64,000 bases of DNA, from the NCBI GenBank assembly GCA_020631735.1, contig CM036188.1:12938214-13002213 (forward strand), read 5' to 3'. A program made the translations under genes and the position numbers. Below are positions 45,803 through 58,481 of this stretch, one piece after another. Within the stretch, counting starts at the first letter, position 1, and every line of letters begins with the position of its first letter. The notes under the pieces were generated by a model. That model made no database searches. It saw nothing but the letters and a program-made list of their open reading frames with translations, and was not told where the DNA came from. The DNA is from Saccharum officinarum (lineage: Eukaryota; Streptophyta; Magnoliopsida; Poales; Poaceae).

Positions 45803-47701
45803 TGAAAGCCCAAGTTTAGTTTTAGTAATTAATGACACCAAGTTGTTAATGTCATGTGTTAAGTGTTTTGAGTTAAGCATAAGCAACACATGTGATGAAG
45901 GTGTAATGTGGCAAGCAGTGGTGGCCACAAGATCACAAAGAGATGGTGCATGGACATGAAATGATGATCATGGTGGAGATGCACATAAAAGGAAGGACAT
46001 GATGATCAAGTGAAAGAGAAGGATCTAAGAGCGCAAGGCAAAGGTATAATCATAGGGGTTTTCCTTTTGCCGGTCTAAGATGAGTAGAGAAGTGATTGAC
46101 CGGGTTTAGGATACATAGCCGACTATGAAGAGGGGCAATCACGGTTAGTTCAAAAATCAAGTGCCACTAGATCAATGTCTTGAGCATATGCATTAGGATC
46201 TAGTAAAGAGCTAACATAACGCCTTGGAAAATGATTGTGAAATGCTAACACACATGCACATGGTGGTGTACACTTGGTGGTGTTAGCACATTTGCGAAGG
46301 CGGTGGAGTTCAAGTGGTAGAGAGGGGTTTGGGTTCCTCTCTCCCTCCCGCCGAGCTTGCGAGACGGGATTCGGCGCTTTTTGGAGAAATGAAATGCCTA
46401 TTTTCTATTGCGCCGGAAGTCGGAAAAGAAACGGAGGCGAACGTAGGTCACTGTGGTGACCGGACGCTGCACCGGACGCGGTCACGGTATGACCGGACGC
46501 GTCCGGTCAGTGTTCAGCGTCTGCGCGGTTTTTAGTTTGATGATCGGACACGCAGCGCGTCCGGTCACTGACGACCGGACGCGTCCGGTCATCCAGGGAG
46601 CTTACTGGACTCTAACCGGACGTGGGCACTGTCGCGTCCGGTCATTACGAGAGGCGCGTCCGGTCGTTGTTTCGTTGTGCGCTACTCAAGTTGACCAGCG
46701 CGTCCGGTCAGTTGCGGGACCAGTGCGTCCGGTCACACCCGGCGCGTCCGGTCAGTACGACTAGCACGTCCGGTCGGTGTTTCAGATTTTAGCCGTTGCG
46801 CGACCGGCGCGTCCGGTCATTTTGACCAGCGCGTCCGGTCAGCGCGACTTCAGCTGGGTAAAGTTTCTAACGGCTTTATTCGAAGGGGTACGCTATAAAT
46901 AGAGGTTGGCCAGGGTTTGAGGGGAACTCTTGCACATCTTGAGAACTAGAGACATACTTTGAGCTAGAGAACAACCCCTCCACTCATCTCTTTGCATAGT
47001 TGCACATTTTGAGTGAGATTGAGTGAGATTCAAGTGCATTGCTTGAGAGTTGCATTCTAGAGGCACTTGATCTTCGAGTTGCTGCGGATTTCTTGTTACT
47101 CTTCCGTGTTTCCCGACACGGTAGACGGCTTGGAGCAGCGGAGGTGATTGAGCTCACAATTGGAGATTGTTGGAGCCTTCACCAAGTGTTGTAAGGGGTT
47201 CTTGATCCTTCCCCGCGGGAGTTCGTGAATTGGATACTTTAGTAGAGCTCGTGGCTTGGAGGATCCCCATCTTGTGTGCGGTTGTGCGGCGCCCGCCGAG
47301 GGCTCGACTCTTGATAGTCGATTAGCTCGCGAACCGACAAGTGAGTGTATCGCCACAACGGGGAGTAGCTTGCCGGGAAGCAAGTGAACCTCGGGATAAA
47401 TTCTTGTGTCATTCTCTTCCCGAGGACTTCTCTTGTGTGATTGATTGATTGGTACTTCTCATCTCTACACGGCGGTATAATCACTCAAAGCTCTTCTCTC
47501 GTATTAGTTCTTGTTTATAGCTTGTAGTTGTTGTTGTGTTTAGTGGATAGCCTTGTACTAGACTTGTGTAGGTGGCTTGCTTATTTAGTTAGAGCTAGTG
47601 CTTTTGCTTCGCCACCTCTCGTACTAACTTGTGGTTAAGTAATTCTTGTAGAAGTTTTAATTAGGCTATTCACCCCCCCTCTAGCCTATTTGGACCTTAC
47701 A
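45803..47701 (+). mobile_element. Solo LTR, Opie/Ji-like copia family (1899 bp)
   Basis: It starts TGAAAGCCC and ends GACCTTACA, flanked by CCATC at 45798-45802 and 47702-47706. No internal region or second LTR is present, so it most likely arose by recombination between two LTRs. It carries a GC-rich repeat array (46455-46850) with two perfect copies of the 18-bp palindrome GACCGGACGCGTCCGGTC (46491-46508, 46573-46590) and a TATA box at 46894-46901. Confidence 0.92.
46894..46901 (+). promoter_or_regulatory. TATA box in solo LTR
   Basis: TATAAATA about 45 bp after the last GC-rich repeat unit, the same arrangement as in the minus-strand copia LTRs. Confidence 0.6.
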
Positions 47702-48097
47702 CCATCGCCTGCTCCGCTCCATCAAAAAAAGGGAGGGTCCTTTTGTAACAGAACCGACCAAATTATAAGAGCACAAGTACAAAAACCAGCACCGAAGCGC
47801 TCACATTTTCGAACTTGAGCCCATATAATCCCGGTAGTCAATCGAAACCACGAAGGATTTCAAACCAACTCGCTTACAACCAGGATCGCATCATTCAACA
47901 TACAACATCATACGTTACATTTTACAAGCAGTTCCGAAATAAGTTTACACACACACGGAGTCGCAATTAATACAAACCAAGTTTATAAAGTAGCGGAAGC
48001 ATAACACACACCAGTTGTTAACTACTGCCAGTCTTGATGATCAACATCCCGCAAAAGCATGAGAAAAGTACATAAAAGATGATCACGCCCAAGTGAT

Positions 48098-49603
48098 CTA
48101 GTCTTCTTCACCCGTAGGGTGGAGACAAGTTTTGCAGAAGCCTTGATAGAGCATATCATCTGCAACAGGAGGGAATAAACCCTGAGTACGGGAATGTACT
48201 CAGCTAGACTTACCCGACGAAAACCAGAAATAAGATGACACCAAGGATTATGCAAGGCTTACACAAGAGGCTAGCTGACATAACATTTTGCATAAAGGCA
48301 TAAGTAATTTAAACTCTTATAGCCTGTACTAGCAGTTATTTTTAGCATTTACCTGACGTCTATCTTAGCACCTGTACTAAACATGCACTTGATTATAATC
48401 AAACAATTATCATCATTATATCTAGAGCAGGTATAAATTGTGGCAATATTGTATCATTCCCTTAACCACCGGTTCATTTAATGAGATCTACGTTGCCGCT
48501 GCTCAAGTCAAGTGCTCACTAACCGGGAGCGACGGCGATTCGAATCGAATTCCTATCCAGCTGGAGGGGTATTTCTAACACTCACCGTGCAGACCCCTGC
48601 CAGGGTCGCACAGGCCACCGTTTCATATGATTCAGGAATCGCGGGTCCGAATAATGTCGCGACCCCAAGGGCGACACTCTGCCAGGTGATAGGGACTCTA
48701 ACCCCCCCTTGGTCTCACGCCAATGTCCCAAGCACATCCTTTCTCTCCTCCAAGAAGCAACCTACCATTCGATTCCCGGCCTGAATCACATTACTCGGCT
48801 TCGCGGTCGGAACGGCTTATCCGGCCAACTAAGTGTTAGACTGCGTTCAACATGACTCAAGGACGTACAGCGAATCGGTCCTTAAACGACTCAGACGGGC
48901 ATAGTTCCACACCCAAGACGTGAAGTGTCTTGCGGCTGTACTATCGAACTCCCGCCCGGTCTCAATTTCATTTTTAAGCATGGTTCCATCCACGATAGCC
49001 ATAAAGCCACTCGTGACTCCTTCCTACATCTCGCGGATGACCGGAAATCACCCGACTTCTACCGTACTAAGCAGGGCTAAACATTGACACGTGCCTAAAC
49101 CTAATATAGGATTAAGTACTATATCTGGACAAGGACAGGTATAATGCAACAAGTGTTTTCATATAACTCCTACAACTTAATGCATTAAACAATTAAAAGT
49201 ACTCAAGATTAATTTATAAATCAGTAGGTTCAGCATGCACCGGGGCTTGCCTTTCAGAAAGGTCGAAGGCCGGTGATCAGGACACTCAGGTAGATCTTCG
49301 GCAGGAGCTTCGTCGCCGGCTGGTTCCTCTAGCTGCTCCGGCTGATCCTGGACTTCCTCCGGAATCACAGGCTCGAATTCGAGGAGAGTTACCCCCTCCG
49401 GTACACCTATTGCATGAATGCACAATAAATATCATGGATGCATAATTGTGCAACATGCTCGGAATGAAATGTATTTCAGAAATAAAATACTCTATTCAAG
49501 TTACTTTATTAGTACGTGCAAATCTCTTCTCCGGTGGAGAAGTACTTACCTAAGCTACTCAACCTAAGATACAGTTGTTCTTCTTCGGTTAAGGCCCTAA
49601 CAC
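48098..49603 (-). CDS. LTR-encoded spliced acidic/CxxC small protein, minus-strand family (exons 49550-49603, 49251-49406, 48098-48159)
   Basis: Three exons can be proposed. 49550-49603 follows TTTATTAG, encodes VRALTEEEQLYLRLSSL and ends at a near-perfect donor (TTAG|GTAAGTAC). 49251-49406 encodes 51 codons, very acidic, with DLPECPDHRPSTF near its end, and leaves through a GC donor (AAAG|GCAAGC). 48098-48159 is 62 nt, follows TGTTGCAG, encodes DMLYQGFCKTCLHP and a few acidic residues, and ends in TAG. All phases fit (each exon enters with two bases, and the first two leave with one). The last two exons match those of the plus-strand family in phase, donor type, last-exon length and residues (ELPEC.DH.PS.F; Y.GYC..CLYP). 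The first exon and start codon are not found. Function unknown. Confidence 0.65.
48182..48203 (-). promoter_or_regulatory. Conserved LTR hairpin, minus-strand family
   Basis: The same 8-bp stem CTGAGTAC/GTACTCAG as in copies A and B, with a different six-base loop, 22 nt before the 3' splice site at 48160. Confidence 0.7.
48506..48566 (-). repeat. 61-bp block identical to copy A LTR
   Basis: The reverse complement equals 1545-1605 in all 61 bases, including the palindrome CGATTCGAATCG (48536-48547). It lies in the intron of the LTR gene. Confidence 0.85.
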
Positions 49604-51879
49604 CTAATAAACACAAGAGTGACATTATTTAGGTTACCACAGTAAGTTATTCTGGACAGCAGCTCAAAGATTCTAACATAACTGAAGATTCCTAACTATA
49701 AAAGATATGATCTAAAACAATCTGGAAAGCTTATGAAATGCTCTACAAAATGTTTTCAGATCACAACACTAAATTCCAAAGTTTACCTAATCGAAATTCC
49801 AAAGTTCCAGAATCTGTCCCCTCTAAACAGAGAGCAGTCAATTCTGGACTGGCACTTTAAACAGCAATAACTCCCAAACTACTAAGCCAAATGCTCCCAA
49901 ATTTTGACACAAGCCCATTTACAAATTTTACTACAACTTTGGTATTTACAAGTTTTCCAGCAACCACCTTCATCCAAGGTCAAACCTAGAAATACTATCA
50001 GCTGTCCAGAAAACCTAAAATTGCAAAGATTAAATATTTATTGATGTGGCAAACATTCTCTAAGACCAAACTAATACTACTACCAGTTCACAAAGTTCAC
50101 AAAAACACCAGAAAGTAAGGTGTGCCCACCTAGAATTTTTATTTAAACTCATTTCTTAATTTACTTAAGTAATTAAGTGGAATTTCAAACATATAGGTAA
50201 ACTACTCCTAAAATTCTACAAAAATTACAGGAGACTCTCTGACACAAAAAGAGGCTACTGTAAAAATTTGAACTCAATTTATTCACAGGAACTCTCTGAA
50301 CAAAATTTACAAGCCCAAAAGACTGATTTTTGTATAAATAACAAAGCATAGTAAAAAGTGTCAAACAACAGATTTCTTAATTTTCTTAGACACTCTAGGG
50401 TACCAAGGCATTCTCCAAAAATTTATATGAACATTGCACATGTAGAAAAATTACAAAAAATTCATTTAAGTATTTCCTAGAATAACAAGATAGCATTATA
50501 ACTTGAAAAGTACTTAAGCACTACTGCCCAAATTTTTACCAAAGCTAGAGCAAGTATAAATTAGCCTACTCACCAAATTTCATAATTTTTGGAACACTGA
50601 AACTCAAGATGTAATTTAAACAAGTTTGCATGTGATTTAAAACACATTTGAAGGACCTATTTAAATACCCCAGAAAACAAACATCACATATCCAATTTAT
50701 ATTTTTCTAAAATACTACACATCATTTAGATCCTAACAAAATTTATCTCATGATTTTTGAGCAAGTAAAACCCTAGATCTACATTTTCCAAACTTAACCA
50801 AAATTCTGTAGCAAGATAAATAAAAATGAAAAAGATCTCATTTATACTGGGCCGGCCCGGAAAGACGCGGCCCATGACGTGCGCGCGGCCTGCTCGGCCG
50901 TCCCGCCCGCGCGCGTGGGTCTGCCAGGCGGGACCCGCCGTCAGAGAGAGAGAGACAGGGGCGCGGCGAACCGCGCGCTCTGGCGAGCTCAAGCTCGTCG
51001 GAGAGGAGCCCGCCCGGAAAACCGAACCCACCCACGCGTTCCCCGTCACGCGACGCTTTGCTTCGTGCAAGTAGGAAGGCTCGGGTTGGAGTGGGAGGGG
51101 CTCGCCGTCGTGAGTGGCGGCCGGTGAAGTTCGGGTGACGGTGCGCCGCCACCGGTGAGGCCGCACGGTCACATCTGAGCTCGGTACGAGCTTCACTGCA
51201 ACTAGGCGGACTGATTGAGGTAGAGAAGGGAGATGGAGAGAGGCCCTAACCACCCCGGCCACGGAGCGCTGTGACGCGGGACGGTGAGCGCGACGACGGT
51301 GGTCGTCGTGTTCCGCTCCGGCGAGGTCGCATCCCACGGTAAGGTCTCGCCACAAGCATCCCCACAGATTACGGAGGTGAGAACGAGGTTCATGACAGGA
51401 GTAGAATGAGGGAGGGGAGCTAGCCACGGTGGACCGTGGCGGCGGCGATACTCCGGTGAGCTCCAGTGGAGAGAAAATCGACAATACCTCCTCACCTCTA
51501 CGAAATGGATCAAGCGCGATGTAGGGGAAGGTCAGGGAGCCTAAGGCGGAGCTGTGGGTGAAGTTAGGTAGGCTACCGTGCGGTGGTGAGCTCGCCCGGC
51601 CGCGGCGGGGTCGGAGTGGCACTGCTCGTCGGACCACAGAGCGAGGGAATGGAGGAGGGAGTGGCGTGAGTGCTGGGGATGGAGGTGTCGACTCCCACTT
51701 CACTCCCGCGCGTGAGCTCGCGACGTGGAGACGACAGCAGCACGCACGCGCCACGCAGCCACCGGGCTCTGCCTGAGCGCCACGACGTGAGCCGGCTGTC
51801 CGGCTACATGGCGTCGCCGTTTACTGAATGGAGGTCGTCCTCGTTCGACTGACAGAGCAACTTCGTCGATGATTAACTC

Positions 51880-52270
51880 CCAAACCAGTGAGAACCAGAC
51901 GTGGGTGATGTTGGCAATGTTGTAGAGCTACATGAGGACTACAAGTTTGTCAATTGGAGTTTGGACTGGTTCGGCCTGGATTTGAAACTACAAGGCTCCA
52001 AAGTGGTGCCCCTTGAAACTGAAACTTAGTTTCAGTCACTAAGCCGACTGAAACCCGATTTTCTAGACACCATATCTCCTAAACCATTTAGAACTAGGTG
52101 ATGGTGATATTGACAATGTTGTAGAGCTATGTGTGGACAACAACTTTGTCAATTGGCTCCAGGACTGGTTTGGCCTAGTTTGTGAGTTACAAGTTGCTAA
52201 AGTGAGGTACTGTGAAACGGTTTTCAGCTCAACACTTAGCAAAATTTGCTAAGTCCCAAAACAGCCCCTA
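51880..52270 (-). repeat. Imperfect 198-bp tandem duplication in LTR U3
   Basis: The word TGTAGAGCTA and its flanks recur at 51921 and 52119, with the surrounding text (AACTCC..AAACCA, GTTTGTCAATTGG or CTTTGTCAATTGG, GGACTGGTT) in the same order. Divergence between the halves is considerable. Confidence 0.7.
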
Positions 52271-52869
52271 ATACTGACTTGTGGGCCATTTTTGAGCATG
52301 TTCTGATCATTTTCATGAGATGGCCATATTAGAACTTTTGTTCCTTATGAAATTCTCTACAACTTTGCTTAAGGGTACTCCTCCATGCAAGATCTCTAAA
52401 TTGGACTTTTTAATTGGTCAAACCAGATCACTCTAGGGGTCCAACTTGGTCAACAACATTTGGAAGGGCAATTTGGTAATTTTGGTCAACATGAACATTG
52501 CTCCACTACTTACCCTAAATGTAATTAAGGTGTTATAAGACCTAATTAGCCACCCTACACATTGGTTGCACAAAATTCCTAGTGTCACATACTTTGGCAC
52601 AAGTAATTCAACACTTTTACCCAAATGTTGCAAACTCATGTTGCACATGTTGCATGAGTGTGTTGCACAACACTTGCTAATTATGTTACACTAAAGTGGT
52701 TGACATATCTCACAAAGGAAATTGCACATAAGGTACTTGTGTGTTGCACACTACTCACTTTTTGCTTCACATGAAATATAAACATATTATAAGCTTATGC
52801 ATGAAATGAATGATGCTTGCTTATGCTCATGCAAATGCAATGCAATTAAGGAGCTAAACACCTGGGGTG

Positions 52870-55800
52870 TTACAGCCCTCCCCCCTTATAAAAATCTCGT
52901 CCCGAGATTTGGAAAGCGTACCATTTTTCATAGAATTCCTTATAACCATCCCGCAAAAAGTCCTCCCGTTCCCATGTAGCGTCACTTTCACTACCCTGAT
53001 TACTCCACATTACTTTATACCACTTAACCACTTTGCTCCTAGTCACTCGTTCCTGAGTATCGATCACTCGGACTGGCTTTTCTTCGTAAGTTAGATCGGA
53101 CTCCAGCCTGATATCTCCTAAAGGGACTCTTTCCTCAGGAACTCGAAGACACTTTTTAAGCTGAGATACATGGAAGACGTTGAATATGGCACTCATTTCT
53201 GGAGGTAACTGGATTTTATACGCAACAGCTCCACTCTTGCCTATGATCTGGAAAGGACCCACGTATCTCGGCGCAAGTTTCCGCTTAACACCAAAGCGTT
53301 GGACACTTTTCATTGGAGAAACTTTCAGGTACACGAAGTCTCTAACTTCAAACTCGAGTGGTTTTCTACGACGATCAGCATAACTTTTCTGTCTAGCTTG
53401 GGCTGCAGCCATATGTTTTTGGATGGTACGGACTTGTTCCTCAGCTTCCTCAACAAAAGCAATACCATAAAATCTCCTTTCACCAGCTTCTACCCAATTT
53501 AGTGGGGTTCTACACTTACGACCGTACAAAGCTTCGAATGGAGCCATCTTAATACTCTCTTGATAACTATTATTGTACAAAAACTCGGCTAGAGGTAACC
53601 ATTTTTCCCAAGAACCCTTGGACGAAATGACACATGCCCGCAACAGATCTTCCAAGATTTGGTTAACCCGTTCCGTCTGTCCTGATGTCTGGGGTGATAA
53701 GCAGAGCTTCTCACTAACTTGGTTCCCAGAAGGTGATGCAAGTGCTCCCAAAAGCGAGCAGTGAACTGGGGACCACGGTCAAATATGATAGTACGAGGTA
53801 TCCCATGAAGCCGGACTATCTGATTGAAGTACAACTCAGCATAGTCAGTGGGACGATAGTCCACTCTAACTAGAATGAAGTGAGCTGATTTGGTCAAACG
53901 ATCCACAATTACCCAGATGGAGTTATGATTTTTGACAGTCGGAGGAAGACCGACAATGAAATCCATACTTATCTCTTCCCATTTCCAACCTGGGATAGAA
54001 AGTGGTTGAAGCAACCCAGCTTTCATATGCACAGCTTTAACTCTACAGCAGGTGTCACACCTAGCCACATGTGCAGCTATTTCTTTCCGCATCTTGGTCC
54101 ACCAATAGTATGGCTTCAAATCATAATACATCTTATTGCTACCAGGATAGATGGACAACTTAGAGGAGTGTGCTTCAGACATAATATCATTTCTAAGCTC
54201 TCGGTCCTTAGGCACAACTAACCTATCCTTGAACCATAGTACACCATCTTCATCTATCCTGAACTGTGTAATTTCTTGTTCTTTCATCTTACGCTTGATG
54301 TGGAATATACCAGTGTCAGTCTTTTGGAGCTCAATAATTCTGCTTTTGAGAGTACAACTGACAGTGATGTTGTACAAGACTGCTGGATGTAGAAAGCGAG
54401 ATCGATGGAAATCAGTTTCAACTAAGGAATGGCAATGAGACTTACGGCTTAAAGCATCCGCAACCACATTTGCCTTGCCCGGATGATAGTGCACTTGAAG
54501 GTTATAATCCTTAATCAACTCGAGCCATCTTCGTTGATGCATATTTAACTCGGGTTGGGTGAAGATGTATTTGAGGCTTTTGTGGTCTGTGTAGATATTG
54601 CAAACATTGCCCAACAGATAGTGTCGCCAGGCTTTCAAAGCATGAACAACTGCGGCGAGTTCTAAGTCATGCGTTGGATAATTCGCCTCATGCTTCCGAA
54701 GTTGTCGAGAGGTATATGCAATTACTCGGCCTTCCTGCATCAACACACCTCCCAAACCTATGCCTGAGGCATCACAATAAACATCAAATGGTTTCTCGAT
54801 ATCCGGTTGTGCCAAAACCGGAGCTGAGGTTAGGAGGGTTTGCAGTTGGTGAAAAACCGCATCACACTTAGGAGTCCAGACAAACCTGGTGTCTTTCTGC
54901 AGCAACCGAGTCATTGGCTTGGCTATTTTGGAGAAATCCGGGATGAAGCGACGATAATAGCCAGCCAAACCAAGAAAACTTCGGACCTCGTGAACCGAGA
55001 TAGGAGCCTTCCAGTTCAGTACTTCCTGTACCTTGGCGGGGTCCACCATAATTCCTCCATCGGACAACACATGCCCAAGGAAAGGTACTTCACGAAGCCA
55101 GAATTCGCACTTACTGAACTTCGCATAAAGTTGATGTTCACGCAGTCTTGTGAGGACTATACGCAGATGTTCAGCGTGATTCTCCTCATTCACAGAATAT
55201 ACCAAGATGTCATCAATAAATACCACCACAAACTTGTCCAATTCCGGCATAAACACCGAATTCATCAAGTACATGAAGTGTGCGGGGGCATTTGTCAAGC
55301 CGAAAGACATAACAAGATACTCATAAAGACCGTATCTGGTAGAAAAGGCTGTCTTTGGAACATCTTTCGGGCGGATTTTAATTTGATGGTAGCCAGATCT
55401 TAGATCGATCTTGGAGAAAACTTTAGCTTTAGACAACTGATCGAACAAGATGTCGATACGTGGTAGAGGGTACTTATTTTTGACAGTGACTGCATTGAGA
55501 GGTCTATAATCTACGCACATCCGCAACGACTGATCCTTCTTCTTTACAAAGATAGCAGGACATCCCCACGGCGACGAACTAGGACGAATCAACCCCTTCT
55601 TCAAAAGTTCATTCAATTGCACCTTAAGTTCAGCTAGTTCATTCGGAGGCATCCTATAAGGTCTCCTAGAGATGGGAGCCGTACCAGGCAACAACTCAAT
55701 TTTAAACTCCACATCCCGATCCGGAGGGAGCCCCGGCAAATCATCGGGAAAAACGTCTGGAAACTCATTTACTACTGGAATTTCGGTCAACACCTTTGCT

Positions 55801-57275
55801 TGCACAGCATGAACTTCCCCAGACAAATGAACTTTTCTGGGAAGTTGTACCAGAAAACCCTTTTGATCTGTAGGGTCTCTGAGCATAACTACCCGAGTGG
55901 ATGTATCAATGAGTACCCCATTCTGACTCATCCAATTCATGCCCAAAATAACATCGATACCTAAGCCCGGCAAAACCACTAAGGCCAGCGAGTACTTTCG
56001 CCCTTCTATCTCAAGCTCAAGATTCCCCACTACTTTATTTGTAGAAATATTCCCACTTGCTGCGCTAATACAATAACCCCCACCTTCAACAGTATGCAAT
56101 TTGTGTGCAAATTCTGATGCAAACTTAGGACTGATAAAGGAATGTGAAGCACCTGAATCAAAAAGTACCACTGCAGGGTGTTGGTCAACTAGGAACTTAC
56201 CAGCAGTGACAACCTCACCAGATGGAATTTCCTCGATACTGTTATAATGAGCGTGCCCCTGACGGCCACCTTGGTTGACATTCTTCTTGGGGTAAGGACA
56301 ATTCCTGAACCAATGGCCTGGCTTGTTGCAGTTCCAGCAAGGCATGTTGCTAGGAGGGACACTGGAGCTGCCTTGGTTCGAACTATTTTTTGGCAGAGCC
56401 ACTGTATATGCCTTACGAAACCCAGTCTTCACTGGCGCTTTCTTTTGTGGAGGACGGAACTTAGCATTTGTGGCAGGAGGGCGAGGAAGAGCCCTCGGGG
56501 TAGCTGGAGCTCGAGACTGTGAAGCACTCGCCTCAATGGCCCTTTTGCGGCTCTTAGAGGCAGAATAGATAGCATTGTTGTTCTCTTGAGACAGAGCATC
56601 ACTGATAAATTCATTGAAAGTAGTGCACTTGCTAGTGCCCATAGTCTTCATTAGCTTCGGGCCTAGGCCTCTTTTAAAGCTAGCAATTTTCTTGGAATCG
56701 GTATCCACAAACTCGGTGGCATACCTTGCCAGGTTGTTGAAAGATTGTAGATATTCGGTCAAGCTTTTATTTCCCTGCGACAGCCTCATGAATTCTGTGT
56801 GTTTGATAGCCATAAGACCTGGAGGAATATAGTTTCCACGGAATGCGGCCTTAAACTGGTCCCAAGCAATTGGAACATTTGCAGGCAGTGTGGAACGATA
56901 GTGGCTCCACCAAATACCCGCTGGACCATGCAATTGATGAGAAGCATATTCAGTCTTTAGCTCCTCAGTCAGGCGAAGCAGACAAAACTTTTGTTCAATA
57001 GTATTCAACCACTCATCAGCTTGCAGTGGTTCCTCCGCCTCCTTAAAGAGCGGGGGCTTAGTATCCAGAAAGTCCTTGAAATCACTGTATTGATTGGGTT
57101 ATGGGCCCTGGCGGTCAGGACGAGCTTCCCGGTTGGCAAGCTGGCGCATAGCATCTGCCAGCATGCGCTGCCCTTCGACCACGGTCTGCATCAACTCAGC
57201 CGGGGTAGGTGGTGGTGGAGGGGGTGGCTGTTCCTCATCCTCATTGTCACGACCCCAACGAAGATTGTACGACAT
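52870..57275 (-). pseudogene. gag-pol: gag-pol of minus-strand gypsy element (one nonsense codon, one frameshift)
   Basis: The frame starts at ATG 57275, just after TTTTGCAG. A TAA at 57099-57101 interrupts it early in gag, and it is then open for 1139 codons (57008-53589). In that stretch: gag core at about 1-140, zinc knuckle [14 protein letters not shown] at 224-237, protease DSG at 284-286, reverse transcriptase with FIDD at 597-600, RNase H D746/E783/D808/D851, integrase CDTCC at 984-988, catalytic D1016 and D1077. A frame change just before the catalytic glutamate moves the rest to 53751-52870, which holds QTERVN, the GPY-like region and a chromodomain (from PVRVIDTQERVTRS, about residues 226-275). 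The second zinc histidine of integrase is Y (SIYPG; copy B has SIHPE). The stop TAA is supplied by the LTR. Confidence 0.93.
52875..52888 (-). other. Polypurine tract of minus-strand gypsy element
   Basis: Read on the minus strand, AAGGGGGGAGGGC precedes the LTR start TGTAACACC. Here the tract is also coding (KGGGL at the end of pol). Confidence 0.88.
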
Positions 57276-57281
57276 CTGCAA

Positions 57282-57935
57282 AATGCATAGTCAATGAGCA
57301 CTGACGATGTGGGAAGTTTGTAGATGAATTATTGTAAATATGTCAAACTGACTTCATGAAATAGACTTCTCAAAATGCTCATGACACAATACTTCATCAC
57401 AACCGCACAATACATTCAAGTGGATCAAACGGTGCAATCATGCGAGAGAATCCAACAAGATGTAATTTGATAAAGGCTCACACACAAGGAGCACAGCAGT
57501 TACTGAACCGTTTACGTTAAAATCTACGTGATTTTTGATCTTTTGCCCGAGACTTGGATTCAATTTCAACGTGTTTAGTTGACTAAGAAAGGCTACTTCA
57601 AACTGATCACAAAGAGACTTCTCAGCGTAGAGCTCCATGGTGGATCATGACTAGCCACCTCGATACCAGCGCGTGCCAAGCAGCACAACCTTATGTCACG
57701 CGCCATAGGAGGCTCTCGGTTTTGTCGCGGCACCGAAGGGTGCTAATCGTGACACCATCATCGAACGCCACACAATAAGACATCCAATTGCGATCGAAAT
57801 TAACAGGCTCCAACTAACATCCAGGAACATAGGGTTCGACCTTACATCCCAAAAGTCAAGTTATTACAAAGTCTCACTCCATCACAGGGAGGGCACAAAG
57901 GACGATCCTAACATCATAGCTACGTGATAACTACT
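57282..57935 (-). other. Spacer between coiled-coil ORF and gag, minus-strand element
   Basis: About 650 bp without a supportable ORF, nearly twice as long as the equivalent spacer in copies A and B. It ends in a CAG|ATG junction at the gag start. Confidence 0.6.
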
Positions 57936-58481
57936 CTAAGCATCGTCCTCAGAGTCGGTGTCATGGATCTCCCCACCGTCCTCATCACTAACAGGCTCTA
58001 ACTCCTCATCTTCTTCTTCTTCTGGTTCTTCTTCTGGTTCGGCATCTTGGGGTCCGTTGACCTCCACTTCATCATCATTTTCAGCCATGAAGATTCCCGA
58101 ACCCATGTCCTCATCTGCATTGATATTTCTAGGCAGCAGAGGATCTAGCTGGTTGTTCAGGCGGTGCACTTCTTCATGAAGATTGTCATTGTATTCTTCA
58201 GCATTCTCCAACTGTTGCTCGAGCTCAAACTGACGAGCTCTCAGAACGTTCTCCTCGTGCCAGGCTTCATCCCTCTGGTTCATGACACGAACCAACATGC
58301 GTTGACAGTTGCGGTTTGCTACTGTCAACCTCTGGACTGCAAGGGTTTCCTGGTCACGATCACGAATCACTTGCTCTAGTTGCTGACGCGCTGCATTCCT
58401 GGCAGCCGTCACTTCAGCCAACTCTGCCCTCAGCCTTTCCACCTCAGTAGGCTCAGGGCGGGGCTCACGTGGAGCGAGCAT
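57936..58481 (-). pseudogene. Accessory coiled-coil ORF, N-terminally truncated, minus-strand element
   Basis: 181 codons. From residue 12 or so it is a heptad-rich coiled coil (VERLRAELAEVTAARNAA, ENVLRARQFELEQQLENAEE, EEVHRLNNQLDPLLP), followed by a strongly acidic tail ending DTDSEDDA. The coiled coil is clearly homologous to the accessory ORF of copies A and B (shared VLRARQFELEQQL and DNLHEEVHRLNNQL). The deletion that shortened the 5' LTR removed everything upstream, including any H3-like N-terminus. The present ATG sits on the deletion junction (58479-58481) and comes from LTR sequence, so this start is accidental. Confidence 0.8.

Larger units (their letters stand above)
47744..52874 (-). 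repeat. 3' LTR of minus-strand gypsy element (5131 bp)
   Basis: One of the longest LTRs here. In element direction: a U3 part with an imperfect 198-bp tandem duplication (51880-52270), a GC-rich zone (50840-51880), an A/T-rich zone, then the LTR gene exons and a block identical to that at 1545-1605. The 342-codon open frame at 50726-51754 lies in the GC-rich zone, has no recognisable domain and overlaps open frames on the other strand. Confidence 0.92.

Noticed and set aside
46455..46850. Repeat array that might be taken for a CRISPR array
   Set aside because: Units vary in length and spacing, cores are CpG palindromes, and the setting is a plant LTR with target-site duplications.
50726..51754. 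A 342-codon minus-strand open frame in the gypsy LTR
   Set aside because: It lies in the GC-rich LTR core, overlaps open frames in the other direction and shows no conserved motif with the other LTR family.
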